The translations under genes were made by a program, and so were the position numbers. The notes below the pieces were generated by a model that ran no database searches, was not told the origin of the DNA, and saw only the letters and a program-made list of their open reading frames with translations. 64,000 nucleotides of DNA from Desulfoprunum benzoelyticum (GTDB taxonomy: Bacteria; Desulfobacterota; Desulfobulbia; Desulfobulbales; Desulfocapsaceae), in assembly GCF_014201505.1 (NCBI RefSeq), contig NZ_JACHEO010000003.1:1-64000 (forward strand). Direction: 5' to 3'. This document shows positions 1-8,212 of the stretch, piece after piece. The stretch's first letter is position 1; every line of letters starts with the position of its first letter.

Positions 1-600
1 AAGCTGAAGGGGCATGAACCAGGGGGTTGGTCGAGATGACGGAAGCTGAAGGGGCATGAACCAGGGGGTTGGTCGCGATGACGGAAGCTGAAGGGGCATG
101 GATCAGGGGGTTGGTCGCGATGACGGAAACTGAAGGGCATGAATCAGGGGGTTGGTCGAGGCGACAGTGCTCGATGTTCCCGATAGGGCGAAGGCCACGC
201 CCCCGCCCCCGCTGTCATTTCGAAGCGCAGCGAGAAATCTTGTCATTCCATGGCAAAAGAAGATCTCTCCCTGCGGTCGAGATGACAGCGGGGGTTGGTC
301 GAGATGACGGAAGCTGAAGGGGCATGAACCAGGGGGTTGGTCGAGATGACGGAAGCTGAAGGGGCATGAACCAGGGGGTTGGTCGCGATGACGGAAGCTG
401 AAGGGACATGAATCAGGGGGTTGGTCGAGGCGACAGTGCTCGATGTTCCCGATAGGGCAAAGGCCACGCCCCCTCCCCCGCTGTCATTTCGAAGCGCAGC
501 GAGAAATCTCATCATTCCCGATAGGGCAAAGGCCACGATCCCGCCCCCGCCGTCATTTCGAAGCGCAGCGAGAAATCTTGTCGTTCCCGGCAGAAGATCT
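1..600. repeat. 42-bp tandem repeats plus dispersed palindromic repeat units
   Basis: A 42-bp unit (core GAAGCTGAAGGGGCATGAAC, then a run of G and GGTCGAGATGACG) is repeated about four times at 1-168 and three times at 311-436 with a near-exact 42-bp period. Both blocks are followed by the same sequence (from 158 and 427, offset 269 bp), so a larger unit is duplicated too. Copies of the dispersed unit TCATTTCGAAGCGCAGCGAG start near 214, 483 and 552, and one copy of its partner unit lies in reverse at 262-297. ORFs across this stretch carry repeat-derived peptides (CHFEAQREI, VISTAGRDL types) and are not considered genes. Confidence 0.9.
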
Positions 601-601
601 C

Positions 602-1978
602 TCACCTGTTCTCCCATCCCCCACCCAAAGCCAGATACAGCTGCACCGCCGCCGTCCGCCGCCCCAGTTCCGACTGGGCCCGGTCGGTCTCGGCGGCATA
701 AAGCTGGCGCTGGGCATCGAGGACCTCGAGGTAGCTGACGACCCCGGCCCGGTAGCGCATCTCCGCCAGCCGCAGCCCTTCCCGGGCCGCGGTCTCCCGC
801 CGCCGCTGGGCCGCGATCTCGTCGCCACTGCGACCGTAGCGGCCCAAGGCATCGGCCACCTCGCGCAGGGCGTTGAGCCCGGTCTGGCGATAGGTCAGCC
901 CGGCCTGTTGCAGCCGGGCCAGGGCCGCCCGGTAGTTGGCGGTCAGGCTGCCGCCGACGTAGAGCGACTGCAGCAGGTCAAAGCCCGGCGAGGCGACGGT
1001 GGCCCCCTCGCCGCTGACCAGGTCGCCGAGTTCGGTGCTGACCGCGCCGAAGGTCCCGGTCAGGCTGATGCTGGGGAAAAACAGCGCCTTGGCCTCGCCG
1101 ACCTTGGCATTGGCAGCGATCAGCTGCTGCTCGGCCTGGCGCAGGTCGGGGCGGCGCTCGAGCAGCGCCGACGGCAGCCCCGCCGGCACCGGCGGCGGCA
1201 GCGCCGGTTCGGCCGGGGTCCCGAGGGCCACCGGGCCCGGCGGCCGGCCGAGGAGGATCGACAACGAATTCTCGGTCGCAGCAATATTGGTGAGCAGGCC
1301 CGGCAGCAGCGATTCGGTGGTCGCCAGCTGGTTTTCGGCCTGGCGCTCCTCGGCGGCGGAACTGACCCCGGCCGCGGCCAGGCGGCTGACCAGGCGCAGG
1401 GATTCGCGCTGGGCGGCGATCGTCCGCCGGGTGATCGCCGCCGTTTCGGCCAGGCTCTGCAACTGGAAATAACTCTGGGCGACGCTGGCCACCAGCGAGG
1501 CATAGACCCCGTCCTGCGCCGCCTTCGTCGCCAGCAGCTGGGCCCGGGCGGCCTCGGTGGCCCGGCCGTAGCGGCCCCAGAGATCGATCTCCCAGGCCAG
1601 GAACAGCCCGCCGAGGAAGCTGGTGGTGAAGTCATCGCCCGGCTGGCGGGCCGTGGGTGAAGCGGTCACCCCCGCCGCCAGCGACGGCAGGGCCGGCGAT
1701 CGGGCCCCGGCCAGCAGGGCCCGAGCCTCCTGCACCCGGGCGGCGGCCAGCTGGACGTCGAGGTTGCCGGCGAGGGCGGACTGTATCAGCCCCTTGAGGG
1801 TCGGGTCGCCGTAGACCTGCCACCACGGCAGCGCCGCCACCGCCGCCTGCTCCGGCGGGGCGACGGCGTCGCGGTAGTCGGCCGGCAGATCGAGATCGGG
1901 GCGGCGGTAATCGAGGCCGACGCTGCAGCCGGCGAGGAACAGGGCGAGAAGCAGGATGACGAACGGCAAGCGCATCAT
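602..1978 (-). CDS. RND efflux outer-membrane lipoprotein, NodT/OprM family
   Basis: 458-residue outer-membrane factor, the exit duct of the tripartite pump encoded just upstream. The start is the ATG at 1978, which overlaps the pump stop codon (ATGA); it gives a lipoprotein signal peptide with the lipobox LAGC at about residues 15-18. The open frame continues upstream but lacks a signal there. The family pattern of two repeated OEP halves is visible, for example RRPDLRQAEQQLIAANAKVG and a C-terminal RYRAGVVSYLEVLDAQRQLY. Family members form trimeric channels with a periplasmic alpha-barrel. The substrate cannot be told from sequence. The gene ends right at the repeat cluster at 1-600. Confidence 0.93.
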   Translation of the reverse strand: MMRLPFVILLLALFLAGCSVGLDYRRPDLDLPADYRDAVAPPEQAAVAALPWWQVYGDPTLKGLIQSALAGNLDVQLAAARVQEARALLAGARSPALPSLAAGVTASPTARQPGDDFTTSFLGGLFLAWEIDLWGRYGRATEAARAQLLATKAAQDGVYASLVASVAQSYFQLQSLAETAAITRRTIAAQRESLRLVSRLAAAGVSSAAEERQAENQLATTESLLPGLLTNIAATENSLSILLGRPPGPVALGTPAEPALPPPVPAGLPSALLERRPDLRQAEQQLIAANAKVGEAKALFFPSISLTGTFGAVSTELGDLVSGEGATVASPGFDLLQSLYVGGSLTANYRAALARLQQAGLTYRQTGLNALREVADALGRYGRSGDEIAAQRRRETAAREGLRLAEMRYRAGVVSYLEVLDAQRQLYAAETDRAQSELGRRTAAVQLYLALGGGWENR

Positions 1979-4900
1979 GACTCCCCCTCCCCGGCCCCGG
2001 TAGTTACCGGCGACCCTTTCCGCCCGCGCACCCGCCCCACCACCCGGTCGACGGTCACATACAGCGCCGGGACGAAGAACACCGCCAGCAGGGTGGCGGC
2101 CAGCATCCCCCCGACGACGGTGATTCCCATCGACACCCGCGACGCCGCCCCCGCCCCTCTGGCCAGGACCAGCGGCATGACCCCGAGGATGAAGGCGAAG
2201 GAGGTCATCAGGATCGGTCGCAGCCGCAGCCGGGCCGCCTCCACCGCCGCCTCGACCGCCGCCATGCCGCCGTCGCGCCGCATCTTGGCGAACTCGACGA
2301 TGAGGATGGCGTTCTTGGCCGCCAGGCCGATCAGCAGCACCAGGCCGATCTGGGCGTAGATGTTGAGGGCCAGGCCGACGGCCTGCAGCGCCAGCATCGC
2401 CCCGAACACCCCGAGCGGCACGGCGAACAGCACCGCCAGCGGTACCGCCCAGCTCTCGTACATCGCCGCCAGGAACAGGAAGACGAAGACGATCGCCAGC
2501 GCGAAGATCACCGGCGCCTGGCCGGCCGAGGCCTTCTCCTGCAGGCTGATCCCCGACCACTCATAGCCGTAGCCCGGCGGCAGGACCGCCGCCGCCACCG
2601 CCTCCATCGCCGCGATCGCCTGGCCGGAGCTGTAGCCGGGGGCGGCATCGCCGCCGATATCGGCGGTGCGGAACATGTTGTAGCGCTGCAGGGTGCTCGG
2701 TGAGCTGATCGGCACCGGGGCGACGAAGGTGGACAGCGGGATCATCAGGCCGGCGCCACTGCGGACATGATAGAGGCCGATGTTGGTGATATCGCCCCGG
2801 AATTCGGCCTCGGCCTGCATCGTCACCTTGTAGGTGCGGCCGAAGCGGTTGAAATCGTTGACGTTGAGGCCGCCGAGAAAGGTCTGCAGGGCGGTCGTGA
2901 TATCGTTGACCTGGACCCCCAGTTTCTTGGCCTTTTCCCGGTCGACCTCGAGCTGGTAGGCGGGATTGCGGGGATTGAACTTCGAGTAGACCGAGCCGAT
3001 CTCCGGCCGCTTCCTGGCCTCGGCGACAAACATATTGGCCACCTCGGCCAGGGCCTGCGGCGTGCCGCCGCCGCGATCCTGGAGCTTGAACGAGAAGCCG
3101 CCGGTGGCCCCCAGGCCGGGGATCGGCGGCGGGTTGAAGACCAGCACCGCCGCCTCGGGGTTCTGCGCCCCCCGCTGGTACAGCGATAGCAGGATCGCGC
3201 GCAGCGACAGCTCTTTGGTGGTGCGCTCCTCCCACGGCGCCAGGCCGGCGACGAACATGGCGCTGTTCGACTGCGGCACGCCGCTGAGGATGTTGTAGCC
3301 GTTGACCATCAGCCGCCGGGCGATACCCGGGGTATCGGCGACCAGGGCGTCGACCTTCTCCGCCGCGGCGATCGTCCGCCGCATCGCCGCCCCTTCCGGC
3401 AGCTGCAGCGAGCCGATGAAGTAGCCCTGGTCCTCGGCCGGGACGAAGCCGCCGGGGACACTCTGCAGCAGCCACCCGGCCGAAACGAGAATCACCGCCA
3501 GCGTCGCCAGGGTCAGGGCCAGCAGGCGGATGACCCGCCGCACCCCGTTGGTGTAGCCGGCCGTCAGCCGGTCGAAGCCCCGGTTGAACAGGCGGAAGAA
3601 ACGGGCCAGCGGGCCGCGGCCGACCGCCACGGTGTTGGGCCGCAGCAGCAGGGCGCACAGGGCCGGAGTCAGCGACAGGGCGACGAAGCACGACAGGCCG
3701 ACGGAGACGGCGACGGTGATCGCAAACTGCTTGTACATGACCCCGGCGATGCCGCCGAGGAAGGCCACCGGCACGAACACCGCCGCCAGCACCAGGGCGA
3801 TCGCCACGACCGGCCCGGCGACTTCGTCCATCGCCTTGAGCGTCGCCGCGCGCGGGCCGAGACCGCCGTGGTGCATATGGTACTCGACCGCCTCGACGAC
3901 GACGATGGCGTCGTCGACGACAATGCCGATCGCCAGCACCATCCCGAACAGGGTCAGGGTGTTGATCGAGAACCCGAGCACGGTGAAGGCGGCGAAGGTC
4001 GCGACCAGCGACACCGGCACCGCCAGCATCGGGATCAGGGTGGCGCGCCAGCTCTGGAGGAAGAGATAGACAACGATCAGCACCAGCACCAGGGCCTCGA
4101 ACAGGGTCTTGACGACTTCGCGCAGCGACTCGACGACGAAGACCGTGTTGTCGATGACGAAATCGCAGGCGATGTCGGCGGGAAAGCGCCGGGTCAGCTG
4201 CTCCAGCTCGGCGTGGATCAGGGCCGAGGTCTCGATCGCGTTGGCGTCGGGGGTCAGGTTGACCGAGAAGGCGGTGGCGTCGCGGCCGTTGTAGCGGACA
4301 CTGAAGGTGTAGTCCCTGGCCCCGAGTTCGACCCGGGCCAGATCGCGCAGGCGGATGAAGGAGCCGTCGGCCTGGGCGCGGACGATGATGTTCTCGAACT
4401 CGGCCGGTTCGGTCAATCGGCCGCGGACCTGGACCCCGTACTGGAACTGCTGCTCGGCAGGGGCCGGGAACTGCCCGACCTGGCCGGCCGGGGCCTGGAC
4501 GTTCTGTTCCTTGATCGCCGCCAGGACGTCGCTCGGGGTGACGCCGAGGCGTGCCATCCGGTCGGGCTTGAGCCACACCCGCATCCCGAACTCGGAGCCG
4601 AACAGGGTGACGTTGCCGACCCCCTTGACCCGCTTGATCGCCTCGATGATGTTGATCGCCGTGTAGTTGGTCAGAAACAGCGAGTCGTAGGTCCCCTTCG
4701 GCGAGTGGATGGCGATGTACATCAGGGTGTCGGGGGTGCTCTTCTTGGTCGTCAGGCCGGTCGCCAGCACCTCCTGCGGCAGCTGGGCGTTGGCCTGGGC
4801 GGTGCGGTTCTGGACCTGGACCGAGGCGATGTCGGGGTCGGCCTCGAGGTTGAAGGTGACATCGAGGGTGTACTGGCCGTTTTCGGCCGAGGTCGAGCTC

Positions 4901-5133
4901 ATGTAGAGCATCTGTTCGACGCCGTTGACCTGCTGCTCGATCGGCAGGGCGACGCCGTCCTCGACGACCTGGGCGTTGGCGCCGGGATAGGTGCCGCTGA
5001 CCCGCACCGTCGGCAGGGTGATCTGCGGGAACTGGGCGATCGGCAGGGTCAGGCCGGCGATGATCCCGGCCAGCAGCAGGAACAGCGAGACGACGATGGC
5101 GAAGACGGGGCGGTTGATGAAGAACCTGGCCAT
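1975..5133 (-). CDS. RND multidrug efflux permease, AcrB/MexB (HAE1) family
   Basis: 1052 residues, the normal length for the HAE1 inner-membrane proton-antiport drug pump. It begins MARFFINRPVFAIVVSL, the classic AcrB-type start, followed by IAQFPQITLP and the porter-domain region. The transmembrane-4 motif GIVVDDAIVVVEA carries the conserved paired aspartates of the proton relay. Twelve membrane segments in two halves are evident, the second half ending PILMTSFAFILGVMPL. The gene lies 12 nt downstream of the adaptor and overlaps the outer-membrane factor by 4 nt, so the three are one operon. The substrate range is unknown; the hydrophobe/amphiphile class is inferred from family resemblance. 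Confidence 0.96.
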   Translation of the reverse strand: MARFFINRPVFAIVVSLFLLLAGIIAGLTLPIAQFPQITLPTVRVSGTYPGANAQVVEDGVALPIEQQVNGVEQMLYMSSTSAENGQYTLDVTFNLEADPDIASVQVQNRTAQANAQLPQEVLATGLTTKKSTPDTLMYIAIHSPKGTYDSLFLTNYTAINIIEAIKRVKGVGNVTLFGSEFGMRVWLKPDRMARLGVTPSDVLAAIKEQNVQAPAGQVGQFPAPAEQQFQYGVQVRGRLTEPAEFENIIVRAQADGSFIRLRDLARVELGARDYTFSVRYNGRDATAFSVNLTPDANAIETSALIHAELEQLTRRFPADIACDFVIDNTVFVVESLREVVKTLFEALVLVLIVVYLFLQSWRATLIPMLAVPVSLVATFAAFTVLGFSINTLTLFGMVLAIGIVVDDAIVVVEAVEYHMHHGGLGPRAATLKAMDEVAGPVVAIALVLAAVFVPVAFLGGIAGVMYKQFAITVAVSVGLSCFVALSLTPALCALLLRPNTVAVGRGPLARFFRLFNRGFDRLTAGYTNGVRRVIRLLALTLATLAVILVSAGWLLQSVPGGFVPAEDQGYFIGSLQLPEGAAMRRTIAAAEKVDALVADTPGIARRLMVNGYNILSGVPQSNSAMFVAGLAPWEERTTKELSLRAILLSLYQRGAQNPEAAVLVFNPPPIPGLGATGGFSFKLQDRGGGTPQALAEVANMFVAEARKRPEIGSVYSKFNPRNPAYQLEVDREKAKKLGVQVNDITTALQTFLGGLNVNDFNRFGRTYKVTMQAEAEFRGDITNIGLYHVRSGAGLMIPLSTFVAPVPISSPSTLQRYNMFRTADIGGDAAPGYSSGQAIAAMEAVAAAVLPPGYGYEWSGISLQEKASAGQAPVIFALAIVFVFLFLAAMYESWAVPLAVLFAVPLGVFGAMLALQAVGLALNIYAQIGLVLLIGLAAKNAILIVEFAKMRRDGGMAAVEAAVEAARLRLRPILMTSFAFILGVMPLVLARGAGAASRVSMGITVVGGMLAATLLAVFFVPALYVTVDRVVGRVRGRKGSPVTTGAGEGES

Positions 5134-5145
5134 GGCTGCCCCCGC

Positions 5146-6321
5146 TTACGGCTGAACCGCCGGTTCCACTGGCGGAGCTGCACCAGGCGTGCCTTCCTCG
5201 GTGATCAGGGTCGGGGCGACGACGGTCCCGGCCTGGACCTTCTGCAGCCCATCGACCACGATCCGCTCCTCCCCGCTCAGCCCGGCCGCGACCACCCACA
5301 GCTCGCCGCTCCGGCTGCCCATCGTCACAGGCCGCACCTCGATCGTGTTGTCCGGCCTCAGGACGTTGACGAATTCCTTGCCGAGGAGCTCGGTCACCGC
5401 CTTCTGCGGCACCAGCCGGGCGTCCTTGATCAGGTCATAGGTGATGCGGATGCGGCCGTTCATCCCCGGCAGCAGGAAATGGGAGGGGTTGGCGAATTTG
5501 GCCCGCAGCAGCAGGGTGCCGGTGGCGGCGTCGATGGCCCGATCGGCGAAATCGATGGCGCCGGGCTGGTCATAGCTGCCGCCGTCCGAAAACAGGAACT
5601 CGACCTTGACGTTGGCCGCTTCGGGGCTGTCTTTCTGCGCCAGGGCCGGTCTTTGCCGCATCCGTTCCAGAAGGGAGGTTTCGGAGACACTGAAGTAGAC
5701 GTAGACCGGATCGAGGGTCGACACCGTCGCCAATACCGTCTGGCCGGCACTGACGACACTGCCGACCTCGACATTCTGCAGGCCGATCTGGCCGGTTATC
5801 GGCGAGAGGATTTCGGCATAGGAGCGATCCAGCTTTGCCCGATCGAGCAGGGCCTTTTTCGAGGCGACAACCGAAACAGCCTGTTTTTCCTGGGCAACAG
5901 CCAGATCATAGGTCTGCCGGGGAATGGCATTGTCCACCAGCAGCGGCCTGTACCGCTCCACGTCCTGCCGGGCCCGGATCATGTTCGCTTCGGCCTCCGC
6001 CAGTTTGGCCGCCGCATCGGCTACCGCCGCATCAAAAGGAAGCGGATCGATGGCGAACAGCAGGTCCCCCTTGCGGACCCGGTGCCCTTCCCGGAACGCC
6101 ACCCGGTCGAGCATGCCGCCGACCCGGGAACGGATCTCCACCTCCTGGAAGGCCTTGACCCCGGCGATGACCTCCGTTGCCACCGGGGTGTCGCGGCGGA
6201 TGACCTGCATCGCCGTGACCGTCGGCGGCGCCGGCGCCACCGGAGGGGCGGGACGATCGCAGGCCCCGCACAGCACCACCACCAGACCGATTCCAATCCC
6301 CCACCAGTATCCGTTGATCAC
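5146..6321 (-). CDS. RND efflux periplasmic adaptor (membrane fusion protein)
   Basis: 391-residue AcrA/MexA-type adaptor linking the permease to the outer-membrane duct. The N-terminus is a signal peptide ending near LCGAC, a slightly atypical lipobox, so lipid anchoring is likely but not certain. The barrel-sandwich halves read GGMLDRVAFREGHRVRKGD and ILSPITGQIGLQNVEVGS, flanking a coiled-coil hairpin, followed by the beta-barrel and a C-terminal VVAAGLSGEERIVVDGLQKV. First gene of the adaptor-pump-duct operon. No regulator gene is adjacent; the HD-GYP gene upstream on the same strand is 151 nt away and probably separate. Confidence 0.94.
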   Translation of the reverse strand: MINGYWWGIGIGLVVVLCGACDRPAPPVAPAPPTVTAMQVIRRDTPVATEVIAGVKAFQEVEIRSRVGGMLDRVAFREGHRVRKGDLLFAIDPLPFDAAVADAAAKLAEAEANMIRARQDVERYRPLLVDNAIPRQTYDLAVAQEKQAVSVVASKKALLDRAKLDRSYAEILSPITGQIGLQNVEVGSVVSAGQTVLATVSTLDPVYVYFSVSETSLLERMRQRPALAQKDSPEAANVKVEFLFSDGGSYDQPGAIDFADRAIDAATGTLLLRAKFANPSHFLLPGMNGRIRITYDLIKDARLVPQKAVTELLGKEFVNVLRPDNTIEVRPVTMGSRSGELWVVAAGLSGEERIVVDGLQKVQAGTVVAPTLITEEGTPGAAPPVEPAVQP

Positions 6322-6472
6322 GGCACCTTCCCCCCACGGTGATGGTTGCGCAGGAAAACGACGGCAATGTCACGTCGCGGTAGTTGCTGCAGCACACAAC
6401 CGCTGCTGGGCAATGATAGCATGGCGATGAAGTGAAAAGCAAATCGACGGACGACCGCGGCGGCGGATACAA

Positions 6473-7798
6473 TCAATCCAGCAGGATCTCGCCGGTACTG
6501 AAATAGCGGGTGATGACGGTTTTCAATTCGTCCCGCAGGCCCTGGTCGTCACGGCCGGCATAGCGGCGGTGGAGATCGCCGCCGATAGAGAGAAAGGCAT
6601 CGACGACCTCCGGGTCGAAATGGCGGCCCCGCCCTTCCGCCACCAGGGCGACCGAGGCTTCGCAGGACAGGGGCTCCTTGTACGGGCGCCGCGAGGTCAG
6701 GGCGTCGAAGACGTCGGCGACGGCGAAGATCCGGGCCGGCAGCGGGATCGCCTGCCCCGCCAGTCCCTCCGGATAGCCGCTGCCGTCGAACTTTTCATGG
6801 TGCGAGCCGACGATCTGGGCGGCATCGTTGAGCCACATCGCCCCCTTGACGATGTCGAGGCCATGGCGGACGTGGTCCTTCATCTCGGAGAATTCCTGTT
6901 CGTCGAGGCTGCCGGGTTTGAGGAGGATGCTGTCGCGGACACCGATCTTGCCGACATCGTGAAGAAACGCCCCCTTGATCAGGGTCTGGATGTCCTGGTG
7001 CGGCAGTTTCAGTTGTTCCGCGAGGCGGACGGCGTAAAGGGTGACCCGGAAGTTGTGGATATCGGTATCGCTGTCGCGCTTGGCGATGGCGCCGGCCAGG
7101 ATCGCCAGCGATTCGAGGTTGGCCTGCAGCAGGTTGCGCGAAAAGGTCACCAGTTTGCGGGCCAGCAGCAGGATGACCGGGTAGAGCAGGGCGCTGGTGA
7201 CCACGACGACCAGGATCGTGATGACGGCGCTGCGCCGCAGATCTCTGCTGATGCCGGCCTGGACCGCCGCCGCCGGGGCGAAGACGGCCTGGGTGACACC
7301 GACCCGCTCCGCCCGGTACGTCACCGGCAGCACAGTGTAGATGTGCATTGCCCCGGCGATCATGACGATCCTGGTTTTCTGGGTGATCTCGGCCCCGGCC
7401 AGGGGGTGGGCGCCGATGAATGCCAGCACCGGCCCGATCCGGGCATAGCCGTCATCCCGCCGTTCTTCGCGGTCGTTCGTTGCGGCGCCGTGAAAACGGA
7501 CGTAGACGAACTCGCCGCTCTGCCGGCCCAGGTTGGCCGCCATCCATTCGTCCAGGGCCCGGCGAAAGGCGGCGCGCTGATCGCCCTCCCCTTCATTGAC
7601 AATCTCCATGGTCCGCAGAGTGATCGACCGGACATCGGCCTGCACCTCCTTCGCCACCAGATTGCGGAGATTGCGGCCTTCGATGACATAGACGGCGGCC
7701 GTGGTCGCCACGGCGACGAGCGCGGCCATGACCGCCAGCCGGATCGCCAGGGTGCGGTAAACGAAGGTCTGCAGGGTCTGGGGCCGGGATCGGGCCAT
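6473..7798 (-). CDS. Membrane-anchored HD-GYP domain protein (probable c-di-GMP phosphodiesterase)
   Basis: 441 residues. One transmembrane helix lies at about 17-40 and another at about 185-210, bracketing a roughly 145-residue extracytoplasmic sensor region of no recognised family. The cytoplasmic half is an HD-GYP domain with the metal motif HDVGKIG, the HHEKFDGSGYPEGL segment and a downstream DVFDALTSRRPYK, all residues expected for an active enzyme. HD-GYP proteins hydrolyse cyclic di-GMP. AGGAGA lies just upstream of the ATG. Divergent in sequence and sensor from the two cache-PAS-HD-GYP genes that follow on the other strand. Confidence 0.9.
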   Translation of the reverse strand: MARSRPQTLQTFVYRTLAIRLAVMAALVAVATTAAVYVIEGRNLRNLVAKEVQADVRSITLRTMEIVNEGEGDQRAAFRRALDEWMAANLGRQSGEFVYVRFHGAATNDREERRDDGYARIGPVLAFIGAHPLAGAEITQKTRIVMIAGAMHIYTVLPVTYRAERVGVTQAVFAPAAAVQAGISRDLRRSAVITILVVVVTSALLYPVILLLARKLVTFSRNLLQANLESLAILAGAIAKRDSDTDIHNFRVTLYAVRLAEQLKLPHQDIQTLIKGAFLHDVGKIGVRDSILLKPGSLDEQEFSEMKDHVRHGLDIVKGAMWLNDAAQIVGSHHEKFDGSGYPEGLAGQAIPLPARIFAVADVFDALTSRRPYKEPLSCEASVALVAEGRGRHFDPEVVDAFLSIGGDLHRRYAGRDDQGLRDELKTVITRYFSTGEILLD

Positions 7799-7967
7799 GG
7801 TCGATCTCCTGAAAAACGGGCGGGCGAAAGGCGGGCCGGGGCGGAATTGCCGGCCCGATTGGACATCCTCACTGCGAATGGTATTATATATCAGAGCTTG
7901 TTAAAAAAGGAGGAATGTCTGCCCTGTCCTGATGACCTGCCCTCTGGCTTGTCGCCCTTTTTTCTCT

Positions 7968-8077
7968 GTCGCCTCGACCTGCCCCGGCTGTCGCCTCGAC
8001 CTGCCCCGGCTGTCGCCTCGACCTGCCCCGGCTGTCGCCTCGACCTGCCCCCGCTGTCGCCTCGACCTGCCCCCGCT
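7968..8077. repeat. 22-bp tandem repeat, five copies
   Basis: Five consecutive copies of GTCGCCTCGACCTGCCCC plus GGCT or CGCT start at 7968, 7990, 8012, 8034 and 8056, spaced exactly 22 bp, with a sixth partial copy running into the palindromic element at about 8070. The unit resembles the GTCATCTCGACC end of the dispersed element, so the array probably arose by local expansion of that end. No spacers are present, so it is not a CRISPR. Confidence 0.9.
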
Positions 8078-8172
8078 GTCATCTCGACCGCAGGGAGAGA
8101 TCTTAAACCGGACTTGGAGTGGGCTCATGGACAGGAAAACCGAGATTTCTCGCTTCGCTTCGAAATGACGGA
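8070..8172. repeat. MITE/REP-like palindromic element
   Basis: About 100 bp bounded by imperfect inverted ends. The left end reads CCGCTGTCATCTCGACCGC and continues AGGGAGAGATCTT; the right end is the complement of a TCATTTCGAAGCG...GAGAAATCT unit. The ends would pair into a long hairpin across a short middle (roughly AAACCGGACTTGGAGTGGGC). The same arrangement recurs at about 10146-10250 and 12976-13085. No transposase is inside. It sits just before the first cache-PAS-HD-GYP gene. Confidence 0.75.
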
Positions 8173-8212
8173 ACAAAACACAACCTCATCCAACACCTGC
8201 CGGTAAACCGCC

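Noticed and set aside
443-1660. 405-codon plus-strand ORF opposite the outer-membrane factor gene
   Set aside because: It is antisense to a clear NodT-family gene, starts in repeat DNA and has the Gly/Arg/Gln-rich composition of high-GC shadow frames.
3868-6342. 824-codon plus-strand ORF over the RND pump and adaptor genes
   Set aside because: Antisense shadow of two well-supported genes; Asp/Gly/Arg-rich with no domain.
7968-8077. Possible CRISPR array in the 22-bp tandem repeats
   Set aside because: Copies are directly adjacent with no unique spacers and no cas genes nearby. The same holds for the 42-bp units at 1-436.
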